Shown here: positions 1 through 7,199 of the stretch, piece by piece
Layout of the letters: every line of letters begins with the position of its first letter
How positions within the stretch are numbered: the stretch's first letter is position 1
From: Bacillota bacterium
Lineage (GTDB): Bacteria > Bacillota > Dethiobacteria > Dethiobacterales > Dethiobacteraceae
Assembly (NCBI GenBank): GCA_018725345.1
Contig: QLUI01000010.1
Span: 1-15,069 of the forward strand
Length of the DNA: 15,069 nt
Direction: 5' to 3'
Notes under the pieces: model-generated
What the model saw: only the letters and a program-made list of their open reading frames with translations
What the model was told of the DNA's origin: nothing
The model's database searches: none
Position numbers and translations under genes: made by a program

Positions 1-24
1 GACAGTGCATATCTTTCACCTCGC

Positions 25-154
25 TTTATCTTGGTTTTTCTTTTGGGTTAAGGCCCCACCTCTAAGCAAAGCGTAGGTGGGAATTTTTAATCAGGTGGAG
101 TAGACTCTCCACCTGATTCCCCGATGTTTAAGCTTTGCTTAAACGAGTTCACTT
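25..154 (+). repeat. 130-bp hairpin-rich repeat, left copy
   Basis: This 130-bp unit recurs in inverted orientation at 11386-11515 with one mismatch (A at 68 here). It contains three hairpins. Hairpin 1 has CCCACCT at 55-61 pairing with AGGTGGG at 75-81, with GC-AAA-GC at the tip, and is followed by a short T run (84-88). Hairpin 2 has a 10-bp stem, TCAGGTGGAG (91-100) with CTCCACCTGA (107-116). Hairpin 3 has an 8-bp stem, GTTTAAGC (126-133) with GCTTAAAC (137-144). No protein is encoded. Both copies are preceded by TTTAT and end in TTCACTT. The small size, the lack of an obvious target duplication and the subterminal hairpins resemble non-autonomous relatives of IS200/IS605 elements. That class assignment is inference; the repeat itself is directly visible. 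Confidence 0.9.
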
Positions 155-284
155 TTCCGCACCGCTAAGAAACCACATTCACGTTTGTTGTTAATACAAT
201 TCCCACGCAAAGGATGGTTATTCAGCAAGATTAGCTACGCTCAGCGCCGCCTAAGTTCAACAAGAACACAGGCACACTCTGCTT

Positions 285-845
285 TCAGTAAAGTGCTTGG
301 TAACGATTGTATGCCGCCCTGACCTTAGAAACATAATTTCTCGTTTCAAGGAAAGGAATGTCTGCCACATCTTCATAGCTACCGGACCAGACTCCTTCCG
401 CCAACCAACCGGAAACCTGCCCCCGCCCTGCGTTATAAGCTGCCAGAATCAGCTCCCTATTGTGGTTAAACTCTGTGGCAAGGTTAGCCAGATACCAAGT
501 TCCGAGCCTGATGTTTATCTCGGAAGTTAAAATCATTTCCTCAGTCAAGACGGTGATACCAAGTTGCGGAGCAATCCAGTTGGCGGTAGCAGGCATAAGT
601 TGCATCAGACCCAATGCGCCCCTACGAGACACCGCATTCTGGTCAAATTTGCTTTCCACGCGAATAACGGCTGCCACCAAGAGTGGGTCTACTCCATAGC
701 TTGCGGCATACCTTTCTATGACTTCACGATAAAAATAAGGATATAGAATACGCCCTACTTGCGGACTGCGTAAAAAAGTTATAAACAAAGCAACAATGAT
801 CATAATTGCAAGCAGAAAACGCACCATTTTTCCCTGATTAATCAT
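285..845 (-). CDS. Membrane-anchored lytic transglycosylase, SLT domain
   Basis: This 186-residue protein has an N-terminal membrane segment (about residues 8-25) followed by a soluble SLT/lysozyme-like domain (about 40-180). It should cleave the glycan strands of peptidoglycan outside the membrane, forming 1,6-anhydro ends. Family landmarks are visible: the catalytic glutamate in VESKF (E64), GLMQLMP (79-85), AAYNAG (135-140) and NYVSKV (170-175). The ATG at 845 lies within the end of coaE, so the two genes overlap by 8 bases and are probably translationally coupled. A second in-frame ATG (residue 7) has an AGGG just ahead of it and could be the real start. An SLT gene downstream of coaE is a recurrent arrangement in Firmicutes. 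Length and motifs suggest it is intact. Confidence 0.92.
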   Translation of the reverse strand: MINQGKMVRFLLAIMIIVALFITFLRSPQVGRILYPYFYREVIERYAASYGVDPLLVAAVIRVESKFDQNAVSRRGALGLMQLMPATANWIAPQLGITVLTEEMILTSEINIRLGTWYLANLATEFNHNRELILAAYNAGRGQVSGWLAEGVWSGSYEDVADIPFLETRNYVSKVRAAYNRYQALY

Positions 846-1446
846 TGGAACACTTCTGCCTCAACAATTGCCATACTTTCTCCGCCTGTTCTCTCGTCAT
901 AGAGGGAGATCCTTCGTTGTCGATTTGATAATCAGCACGTATCATTTTTTCCTGTAGAGGCATTTGAGCCTCTATCCGCAGGCGGGCAGCTTCTTCCGAC
1001 AAATTTTCACGGCTTAACAGGCGTGCTAGTTGTGTTTTTTCTGTTGTTTTTACCACAATCACACAATCTACTTCGCAGTCAAAACCTGCTTCATACAATA
1101 AGGGAACTTCCACCAAGACAATACCGACGCCTTGCTGGCGAGCATGAGCCAGCTCTTCCCTTAGCAAAGTCCGCACCGCCGGATGTGTCAACTTATTTAA
1201 AACCTCCCTTTTCTCCGGATCAGCAAAGATAATGGCAGCCAATTTCTTTCTATCAAGGCTTCCGGAATCAGACAATACACCTGTGCCAAAAGAAAGAACG
1301 ACTGCTTCCCAAACCGGTTGATGCGGCTCAACCACAAGCCGAGCCAGCCTATCTGTATCTATACGGTATGCTCCCAGTTCTTCAAAAATATCGGCCACAG
1401 TCGATTTGCCGGTAGCAATACCACCAGTCAATCCCACAATCAGCAT
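838..1446 (-). CDS. coaE: Dephospho-CoA kinase
   Basis: CoaE catalyses the last step of coenzyme A synthesis, ATP-dependent phosphorylation of the 3'-hydroxyl of dephospho-CoA, in the cytoplasm. The P-loop GLTGGIATGKST lies at the very N-terminus, followed by the IDTDRLAR region and the VEVPLLYEAG motif of the family. The length of about 202 residues is normal. An upstream ATG at 1452 is in frame but directly abuts the GGGAGG ribosome site. The ATG at 1446 has a 6-base spacing and is preferred. It is the first gene of a two-gene unit with the lytic transglycosylase, driven by a promoter at 1469-1497. The usual Firmicute order polA-mutM-coaE is interrupted here by bioY, the DUF1284 gene and a pseudogene. 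Confidence 0.95.
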   Translation of the reverse strand: MLIVGLTGGIATGKSTVADIFEELGAYRIDTDRLARLVVEPHQPVWEAVVLSFGTGVLSDSGSLDRKKLAAIIFADPEKREVLNKLTHPAVRTLLREELAHARQQGVGIVLVEVPLLYEAGFDCEVDCVIVVKTTEKTQLARLLSRENLSEEAARLRIEAQMPLQEKMIRADYQIDNEGSPSMTREQAEKVWQLLRQKCSND

Positions 1447-1468
1447 CGTCATCCTCCCTTGCTATGTT

Positions 1469-1497
1469 ATTATACCAGATTTAAGCGGAAAATCCAA
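1469..1497 (-). promoter_or_regulatory. Promoter of coaE-slt
   Basis: On the minus strand a perfect TATAAT (1474-1469) lies 17 bases downstream of TTGGAT (1497-1492). It is followed by an AAGGGAGG ribosome site and coaE. The first two bases of the -35 box are the last T's of the preceding terminator's T-tract, so terminator and promoter are fused end to end. Confidence 0.75.
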
Positions 1498-1524
1498 AAA
1501 AAAAAACCGCCCAAATGGGCGGTT
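1496..1524 (-). terminator. Intrinsic terminator of the bioY-DUF1284 unit
   Basis: There is a perfect 8-bp stem, AACCGCCC (1505-1512) with GGGCGGTT (1517-1524), and a 4-base loop. Read on the minus strand it is followed by an uninterrupted run of 11 T's (1506-1496), a textbook Rho-independent terminator for transcripts coming from bioY. It isolates coaE from the biotin unit. Confidence 0.9.
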
Positions 1525-1697
1525 AATCGGGGTCACCGTTATGGTCTTCCAAGCCAAACAGTATGCGTTTGTCATCGTCGTCAAAGAATGTTATTGTCAA
1601 TGCTTGACTTTGCCAATATTTTACTATAAAAAAGACTGGGGTAACCCGTTCTTTACTGTCAAAAAATGAAGCCTAATTTAAGTTCTGGGAGGGCTTA

Positions 1698-1885
1698 ATG
1701 GGCAAACTACTGGACTTCCTGTTTACTTGGCCGCCTTTTTTTATCGCACTTCTTTTTTTTCTGCGGGGCAAAAGGGTCGTTTTCTGGGAAGGATTGGCTT
1801 ATTTTGGTTAATTAAGCACGGCCTATGGACAGTAGCTATTATCTCAACCTATCTATTTACAGCTTGGCGCCACAAGAAAAGTTAA
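1698..1885 (+). pseudogene. Frameshifted DUF1405/YpjA-like membrane protein remnant
   Basis: An ATG at 1698, with GGGAGG seven bases ahead, opens a 37-codon reading frame that stops at 1809-1811. It starts MGKLLDFLFTWPPFF and has a hydrophobic segment. A different frame continues from about 1806 to a stop at 1883-1885, reading LIKHGLWTVAIISTYLF. Joined, the pieces resemble the middle of DUF1405 (YpjA-type) multi-membrane-segment proteins, where a hydrophobic helix and an LxxxLAY segment precede a K-Y/H-G-L-W motif. One missing base near 1806-1807 would restore the frame. At about 61 residues it is far shorter than the family's roughly 200, so both ends appear lost. The family match is from memory and is moderate. 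Codon-level continuity across the shift is what I can see. A short expressed membrane peptide (1698-1811) is the alternative. Confidence 0.5.
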
Positions 1886-2277
1886 CTTTCCGGCAGGCTA
1901 ATACAAAAATTTTGCCAACGACAACCGGCACATGCCTTTTCCGAAAGAAAGCTGTCGGCTACTGCGGCTAATCTGTCTGCAAGCTCTAGATATGGCAGCC
2001 GTTCTCCAGGTCGAACGCCCAGCTTTTCTAGCACAATTCCGTCCCGTTCTCTTACCGGGATCTGCTCTTCAAGCGCACACGCTCCAGTATCCTCCAGATG
2101 GGGACACTGACGGCAAATATCATCAGGCTCAGCTAAAAGCTGGACAATCTGCCACGGTTCAGCTGACAAGCTCTTTGCAATCAGCGTCATGTTTGCTGTA
2201 AACTCTTTACTATAACCGAGACCACGAAATCGAGGCAGGCAAAGTAAGTGGTGCCCACGTAGCCTGACGTTAGACAT
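1882..2277 (-). CDS. DUF1284 family cysteine-rich protein
   Basis: This small soluble protein (131 residues from the ATG at 2277) fits the DUF1284 family, whose hallmark LRGHHLLC and F-RGLGYS signatures are present at residues 6-23. Seven cysteines stand out: C13, the pair in DDICRQCP (C55, C58), C67, and the C-terminal C116, C119 and C125. This suggests metal or iron-sulfur binding, but no function is established from sequence. An in-frame GTG at 2301 would add eight residues (MGGSYGNK). I prefer 2277 because conservation starts there, although the nearest GGGAG is rather distant. It follows bioY by a short gap, with no promoter between them, so it should share the BirA-controlled transcript and thus respond to biotin. 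The 3' end overlaps the convergent pseudogene by a few bases. Confidence 0.8.
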   Translation of the reverse strand: MSNVRLRGHHLLCLPRFRGLGYSKEFTANMTLIAKSLSAEPWQIVQLLAEPDDICRQCPHLEDTGACALEEQIPVRERDGIVLEKLGVRPGERLPYLELADRLAAVADSFLSEKACAGCRWQNFCISLPES

Positions 2278-2310
2278 CTTGTTTCCGTAGCTCCCACCCA
2301 CAGCAATAAG

Positions 2311-2871
2311 TCAATCAAGCGATGAGCGAAATTTACCGGGCAAGGCACGCAGAACTCGCTGTGCCAGCAAAGAAGAGACCGCAACCTTAATTAAGTCCCC
2401 TGGAAGAAACAGAAGCATAAAGCCGGCTGCAGTCTCGAAAGGAATGCCAAGTACCATGGCCATTTGCAAGATGCCGGGAATGTAGACAACAAACACCCCA
2501 CCTAGCAATGCAGCAAAACTTAATGTTCGCAGGGAAAGCTCCGACTTGTTTTCGGTTAACTTGCCGATGAGGAAGGCGCCGAGCACAAACCCTAAGAGAA
2601 AACCCCCGCTGCGCCCTGCTAAAACACCCAAGCCTGACGTGCCGCCGGCAAAGACAGGCAAGCCGACAACGCCGAGCAAGATGTAAACGATCTGGCTCAT
2701 TGCTCCTTTACTTGCACCTAGCAACAGTCCGGCAAGCATCACAGCAAAAGTTTGCCCTGTAATAGGCGGCAGGCCAGCGGGCATTGGCACCACAATGTAC
2801 GCCATAATAGCTGTCAAAGCTGCAAATAAGGCAATTAATACTAAGTCACGCACAGCAAATTTCTGTTTCAT
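2311..2871 (-). CDS. bioY: Biotin transporter S component BioY
   Basis: BioY is the membrane substrate-binding (S) component of the energy-coupling-factor biotin importer. It captures biotin and normally docks on the shared EcfA/A'/T module encoded elsewhere. The 186-residue sequence is hydrophobic with about six membrane segments. It carries the family motifs PPITGQTFAVMLAGLLLG (35-52) and GLPVFAGGTSGLGVLAGRSGG (70-90). The ATG at 2871 has a strong GGAGGAGG site. No transport ATPase or EcfT gene is adjacent. Expression is very probably biotin-repressed, because a perfect BirA operator overlaps the -35 box of its promoter. DUF1284 follows in the same unit. Length and motifs are normal, so the gene looks intact. 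Confidence 0.95.
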   Translation of the reverse strand: MKQKFAVRDLVLIALFAALTAIMAYIVVPMPAGLPPITGQTFAVMLAGLLLGASKGAMSQIVYILLGVVGLPVFAGGTSGLGVLAGRSGGFLLGFVLGAFLIGKLTENKSELSLRTLSFAALLGGVFVVYIPGILQMAMVLGIPFETAAGFMLLFLPGDLIKVAVSSLLAQRVLRALPGKFRSSLD

Positions 2872-2900
2872 AATCTTCCTCCTCCGATTAGTTTAGCTGG

Positions 2901-2930
2901 ATTATAGCACAGCACTTTCCCTATTGTCAA
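2901..2930 (-). promoter_or_regulatory. Promoter of bioY
   Basis: This is a perfect consensus sigma-A promoter on the minus strand: TTGACA (2930-2925), an 18-base spacer and TATAAT (2906-2901). The start site would fall near 2895, about 25 bases before the bioY ATG. The -35 hexamer lies inside the right-hand half-site of the biotin operator. Confidence 0.9.
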
Positions 2931-2957
2931 CCAAATACCTATCTAAGGTTGACAATA
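2922..2957. promoter_or_regulatory. BirA (biotin repressor) operator
   Basis: There is a perfect 11-bp inverted repeat, TATTGTCAACC (2922-2932) and GGTTGACAATA (2947-2957), separated by 14 bases. The half-sites and spacing match the known Firmicute BirA box (TTGTnAACC and GGTTnACAA with about 14-16 bases between). Because the box overlaps the -35 element, biotinyl-AMP-bound BirA should block transcription of bioY-DUF1284 when biotin is plentiful. Confidence 0.93.
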
Positions 2958-3018
2958 ATGTCAGCATCCGGATGGATGTTCAATGACCATTTACATATGG
3001 TAGCAGGCAAAGATGGTG

Positions 3019-3050
3019 CAGGGCCCTTGGCAAATTCACCAAGGGCCCTG
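3019..3050 (-). terminator. Strong hairpin after mutM, putative terminator
   Basis: There is a 12-bp perfect stem, CAGGGCCCTTGG (3019-3030) with CCAAGGGCCCTG (3039-3050), and an 8-base loop. It lies about 90 bases past the mutM stop and upstream of the bioY operator. Neither side has a real T-tract, so it may end transcription inefficiently or act as a 3'-end stabiliser. Confidence 0.5.
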
Positions 3051-3141
3051 ATTAAGAATATATTTGTTTAGCCTGCCTAAGGCTGATTCTATCCTTTGCC
3101 ACGGAGCTGTTGCCGCCGTCTCTGGCTAAAGACACAAGCAG

Positions 3142-3966
3142 TCAAAGCTGGCATACAGGGCAAAAGTGAGTACCCCGACCTGATACAACCTTTCGCTCTA
3201 TTGTCTGACCGCAACGGCGGCAGGGCTTGTTGCGACGCCCGTAAACTTGAAGCTGTTCTTGAAAAGAGCCGGCAGCGCCGCTCGCGTCCCGATAATCACT
3301 AAAGGTAGTGCCCCTCCGAGTGATGGCTTCTTCCAACACACTCCTGATGGCTGCAAATAATGCCAGACGCTCGCTTCGCGTTAAAGAACGTGAGGAACGC
3401 TCCGGCGAGACGCAAGCCCGGTGCAGGATTTCATCGGCATAAATATTGCCAAGGCCAGCCAAAAATTGCTGGTTTAATAAAAGTGCTTTAACGTTAATTG
3501 TTCGTTTCTCTATTTCTCTATCCAGATAAGGAAAGTGAAAATCTGCGGAAAGAGGCTCCGGCCCCAAGGAAGATAACCCTTTTAGCTCGACCAAGCACTC
3601 CATTGTTAGCCACCAGATTGTCCCAAATTTCCGGATGTCTGAAAATGCCAGGCATGACCCGTCGGTAAAAGAAAAAATTAGCTGTAAATGCTTATGGACA
3701 GACACCGCAGCGTTGCTAAGAACAAGCTGACCCGTCATCCGCAAGTGGATTACCAAAATGGTATCATCGTGCAAATGCAACAACAGATATTTGCCCCGGC
3801 GTCCTATACTAGTCACACGCCTTCCAGGCAATTTTTGCTGTAATTCCTCTGCCGTTGGACGCTTCAGCGAACCCTGATAGCAAACTTCTACAGCGGCAAA
3901 CTCACGACCCAATAAAAGCTGCTCAAGTCCGCGCCGAATTGTTTCCACCTCCGGCAATTCAGGCAT
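3142..3966 (-). CDS. mutM: Formamidopyrimidine-DNA glycosylase (Fpg/MutM)
   Basis: This is a bifunctional base-excision repair enzyme that removes 8-oxoguanine and formamidopyrimidines and nicks the resulting abasic site by beta/delta elimination. The protein (274 residues) begins MPELPEVETIRRGL, giving the catalytic P2 and E3 after Met removal. It has the conserved K59 in GRRGKYL, the helix-two-turn-helix around GLGNIYADEIL (171-181), and a C-terminal zinc finger with C249, C252, C269 and C272. All key residues are present. The ATG at 3966 has a GAGGTG site 9 bases ahead. It lies 16 bases behind polA and is almost certainly cotranscribed with it, a common Firmicute pairing of repair functions. 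A strong hairpin follows at 3019-3050. Confidence 0.96.
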   Translation of the reverse strand: MPELPEVETIRRGLEQLLLGREFAAVEVCYQGSLKRPTAEELQQKLPGRRVTSIGRRGKYLLLHLHDDTILVIHLRMTGQLVLSNAAVSVHKHLQLIFSFTDGSCLAFSDIRKFGTIWWLTMECLVELKGLSSLGPEPLSADFHFPYLDREIEKRTINVKALLLNQQFLAGLGNIYADEILHRACVSPERSSRSLTRSERLALFAAIRSVLEEAITRRGTTFSDYRDASGAAGSFQEQLQVYGRRNKPCRRCGQTIERKVVSGRGTHFCPVCQL

Positions 3967-3982
3967 GTAGCGATCACCTCGT

Positions 3983-6619
3983 TTAGGTAATTTTTTGCAT
4001 TTTCGCCCAGTTCGGTCCGACTTTCACATCCACCGTTAGAGGAACACTAAGTTCAGTGGCTGACTCCATCTTGAGACGCACAAGCTGCGCTACCTCCGCA
4101 AAAACAGCTTCTTCAACCTCAAACACAAGTTCGTCATGCACTTGTAAAATCATTTGTGCCTGCCCGCCGAAAGCAGACAGCCCTTCATCCACTCGCAACA
4201 TGGCCAATTTAATAATATCGGCTGCTGAGCCTTGAATGGGTGTGTTCATCGCTGTGCGCTCGGCAAAACTACGCAAATTATAGTTTTTGGAATTTATCTC
4301 AGGCAGATAGCGCCTGCGGCTCAAAATGGTAGTTACATAACCGTTTTCATGGGCTTCCTTCACAATGTTTTGCAGATAGTTGCGTACGCCTGGCAAACGC
4401 TCCAGGTAGCGAGTAATATATCTTTTTGCCTCCTGCCGGGAAATGCCCAGTTGCTTTGAAAGGCCATAGTCGCTTATTCCATAGATAATCCCGAAATTCA
4501 CCGCTTTAGCCCGATCCCGCATCTCCTGTGTCACAGCTGACGGAGACACAGCAAAAACCTCCGCCGCCGTACGCTGATGAATGTCTTCATTGTTGCAAAA
4601 TGATTCCCTTAACACTTTGTCTCCGGAAATATGGGCTAAAATGCGTAATTCTATCTGTGAGTAATCAGCAGACAATAAAATTTTTCCTTTTCCTCCCGGC
4701 ACAAAAGCACTGCGCACCCGACGTCCTTCTTCCATGCGTATGGGAATATTTTGCAAATTAGGCTCTGTGCTGCTTAAACGTCCGGTCGCAGTCACCGTCT
4801 GATTAAAGGTAGTATGAATCCGGCCTGTTTTTGAATTTACCAGCTTGGAGAGCCCTTCCAGATAAGTGGTGAGCAACTTTGTCAGCGTCCGGTATTGCAG
4901 AATCAGATTAACAATCTTATGGTGCTGTGCCAATTCTTCCAACACTTCAACATCGGTAGAGTAACCGGTTTTATTTTTTTTCAGAGCTGGCAGCCTTAAT
5001 CTCTCAAATAGAATTTCCCCCAGCTGTTTTGGCGAGTTAAGGTTGAACTCTTGGCCTGCCATCGCGTAAATCTCTCTCTCAAGCACCAGAATCCGCTCTT
5101 TCAGTTCGACTCGCAGGGCCGCAAGCGCAGGAAGATCTACTGCTACCCCAGTTCTTTCCATGACAGCAAGAAGGGCTGATAAAGGTAGTTCCAGTTCGTA
5201 GTATAACTTATCGAGTGCAAAGTCAGACAACTTTTCATGAAGTATCCGGCATAAATCATAAAGAGCTCTCGCGGCAGCGCAAGAAAAATCCTGCTCTTGA
5301 ACCGCTTCCGCATTTTTGGCAGAGAAAACAGGCAACTGCCTTTGCAGATATTGTTCAGCCAACCTTTGAGGTTCATAGCTATTTCCCAAGGGATTGAGCA
5401 AATAGGCTGCGAGTGATACGTCAAAAATGGAATTCTCCGCTCCAGTTCTAAATAATCGCCAGCAGAGGTTCTGCCATGTTTTGCTATTATAGACTACTAT
5501 CTGCCTATTCTTCCCGCTATAGGCAGATAGTATCTTTTTTACCTCAGCTGGCTCAGTCAGCGGCAGATAATAAGTTGCATTCTTTAGAGCCACGGCAATG
5601 CCGCGTGGGTCATCCTGCCATAATATGCTATGTGGTAAAGGCAAAATGGCTACATAATCAGCTTTCTCCAATGCGGCAGTAAGTTCTGCTCTACCATCAG
5701 CACACTCGACCGTCCGATACGGCTCCCGAACTACTGCCTCACATTCTCCATTCCCAGCCTCTTGTGGCAGTTTCTCTATTAAACTTTTAAATTCCAGCTC
5801 TGCATATACTTTGCGTAACAGGTTGAGATCCGGCTCTTTGCGGACAAACAGTCCCTGATCAAAGTTCAGCGGCACATCGGTAACAATAGTAGCCAGTTCT
5901 CTACTCAAAAAAGCTTGCTCCATAAATTGTGCCAAAGTAGTACGCAGCTTACCTTTGATTTCATCTAGGTGATCGTAAATGGCCGCCATGGTACCAAACT
6001 GCATTAATAACTTCAATGCAGTTTTCTCACCAACCCCAGGCACACCGGGAATATTGTCTGACTTATCTCCGATAAGCCCTTTATAATCAATAAACTGCCT
6101 GGCTGTCAGACCATATTTTTCTTCAATTTCTTTTTCAGTATAGCGCTCAACCTGAGTGATACCGCGACGAGTGTAAATAACTTCAGCCGGTGTGTCTAAT
6201 AACTGGAAGACATCAGTGTCGCCGGAAACGATTAGCGGTCTGATGCCATTTTTAACTGCCTCTTTAGCCAGCGTGCCGATTAGATCATCTGCCTCAAAGC
6301 CCCCTTTTTCCACGATGGGGATTGCAAGAGCCGTCAGCAAGGAGTAAACATGGACAAATTGTTCGCTAAGCTCGCCGGGCGTTTTTTCTCTGGTTGCTTT
6401 GTACGCCGCAAATCTTTCATGGCGAAACGTAACTTTCCCTTGATCAAAAGTTACCGCCACATAGTCGGGCTTCTCCTCCTCCAGTAGGCGCAAAAGCATG
6501 GTTGCGAAACCATAAACAGCATTTGTATACAATCCCTGCCGCGTCTGTAGTAGCGGCAGGGCATAAAAAGCGCGATATACCAGGCTACTTCCGTCAATAA
6601 TCAGGAATTTCCCATTCAC
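3983..6619 (-). CDS. polA: DNA polymerase I
   Basis: This is a family A polymerase of 878 residues that fills repair gaps and removes Okazaki RNA primers. Residues 1 to about 290 form the 5'-3' exonuclease, with the acidic clusters EADDLIGTLA (109-118), SGDTDVFQL (132-140) and GDKSDNIPGVPGVGEKTA (184-201). Residues about 300-480 are the 3'-5' exonuclease-like domain, but the DxE and later acidic metal ligands are absent, so proofreading is probably lost, as in many Gram-positive PolI enzymes. The polymerase domain has motif A DYSQIELR (D652), motif B R701...K705...Y713, and motif C QVHDE (H828, D829). The start is GTG at 6619, with an AGGAGG lying in the last codons of the anti-sigma gene. 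The gap to that gene is only 4 bases, implying cotranscription. Confidence 0.96.
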   Translation of the reverse strand: MNGKFLIIDGSSLVYRAFYALPLLQTRQGLYTNAVYGFATMLLRLLEEEKPDYVAVTFDQGKVTFRHERFAAYKATREKTPGELSEQFVHVYSLLTALAIPIVEKGGFEADDLIGTLAKEAVKNGIRPLIVSGDTDVFQLLDTPAEVIYTRRGITQVERYTEKEIEEKYGLTARQFIDYKGLIGDKSDNIPGVPGVGEKTALKLLMQFGTMAAIYDHLDEIKGKLRTTLAQFMEQAFLSRELATIVTDVPLNFDQGLFVRKEPDLNLLRKVYAELEFKSLIEKLPQEAGNGECEAVVREPYRTVECADGRAELTAALEKADYVAILPLPHSILWQDDPRGIAVALKNATYYLPLTEPAEVKKILSAYSGKNRQIVVYNSKTWQNLCWRLFRTGAENSIFDVSLAAYLLNPLGNSYEPQRLAEQYLQRQLPVFSAKNAEAVQEQDFSCAAARALYDLCRILHEKLSDFALDKLYYELELPLSALLAVMERTGVAVDLPALAALRVELKERILVLEREIYAMAGQEFNLNSPKQLGEILFERLRLPALKKNKTGYSTDVEVLEELAQHHKIVNLILQYRTLTKLLTTYLEGLSKLVNSKTGRIHTTFNQTVTATGRLSSTEPNLQNIPIRMEEGRRVRSAFVPGGKGKILLSADYSQIELRILAHISGDKVLRESFCNNEDIHQRTAAEVFAVSPSAVTQEMRDRAKAVNFGIIYGISDYGLSKQLGISRQEAKRYITRYLERLPGVRNYLQNIVKEAHENGYVTTILSRRRYLPEINSKNYNLRSFAERTAMNTPIQGSAADIIKLAMLRVDEGLSAFGGQAQMILQVHDELVFEVEEAVFAEVAQLVRLKMESATELSVPLTVDVKVGPNWAKMQKIT

Positions 6620-6623
6620 TTGC

Positions 6624-7199
6624 TCAGCCAGCCTCCTTTCTATTTTGTTGGAAGCGCAAAGAAAAGAAAAGAAAAAGCGGGATCAAGACAAGATTCAGAA
6701 CTAGGAGGCGAGGCGATGGGTTACGCTCGACCTCAGAGCTAAGTTCGCTCTTTTCGCTTACTTGCTCATTATCCGGAGAATCTTCGGTATATATTATGGC
6801 ATCAGCCGGCGGCGTCACCGTCCCAGATTCTTGCTGATAAGCCGCTCTCATAGGTACGGCATCACTAACGTGCAATGGCAGAAGGAGAGAGAGATTACCC
6901 ACCACAAGCATGATTAACACGACGGCGGCGGGAGCGGCATAGGAAAAGCCTGGGAAAGAGCGTATGCCCTTTCTGCCTTGTTCCTTTTTTAATTCTGCAA
7001 GCACAGACTTCCGCAAATCTTTAGGTGGGGTTAGCTCTCCAGCCTGCTTTAGCCAAGAAAACATGCTTTGCAATTCTTCTGCTTCCTGCCTGCATGTATT
7101 GCAGACAGACAGGTGTTCTTGAAATTCACTAAGCTCCTTGCCTGACAGCACACAATCTAGATATGCACCCATATTCTTTGTAAACTTTTCACAGCTCAC
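6624..7199 (-). CDS. Membrane anti-sigma factor with zf-HC2 domain
   Basis: This is a probable anti-sigma factor for the ECF sigma factor encoded just upstream. The N-terminal cytoplasmic part carries the zinc-binding anti-sigma signature, with H29, C33 and C36 in HLSVCNTC plus C3. It is followed by a membrane segment at about residues 88-108, a charged and proline-containing extracytoplasmic stretch (110-162), and an unusual second membrane segment (about 164-182) ending in a basic tail. The length is 191 residues. The GTG start overlaps the sigma stop codon in a GTGA arrangement, ensuring coupled translation and stoichiometry. An AGGAGGG lies 8 bases ahead. The signal sensed is unknown. Two membrane helices would put the C-terminus back in the cytoplasm, atypical for single-pass RsiW-like proteins. 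Confidence 0.88.
   Translation of the reverse strand: MSCEKFTKNMGAYLDCVLSGKELSEFQEHLSVCNTCRQEAEELQSMFSWLKQAGELTPPKDLRKSVLAELKKEQGRKGIRSFPGFSYAAPAAVVLIMLVVGNLSLLLPLHVSDAVPMRAAYQQESGTVTPPADAIIYTEDSPDNEQVSEKSELSSEVERNPSPRLLVLNLVLIPLFLFFSLRFQQNRKEAG

Noticed and set aside
155..284. Possible gene or RNA downstream of slt
   Set aside because: No frame with a ribosome site, no strong hairpin and no recognisable RNA motif is visible.
1607..1640. TTGACT...TATAAA plus-strand promoter candidate ahead of the DUF1405 remnant
   Set aside because: The spacer is only 15 bases and the -10 is imperfect. It was not strong enough to list.
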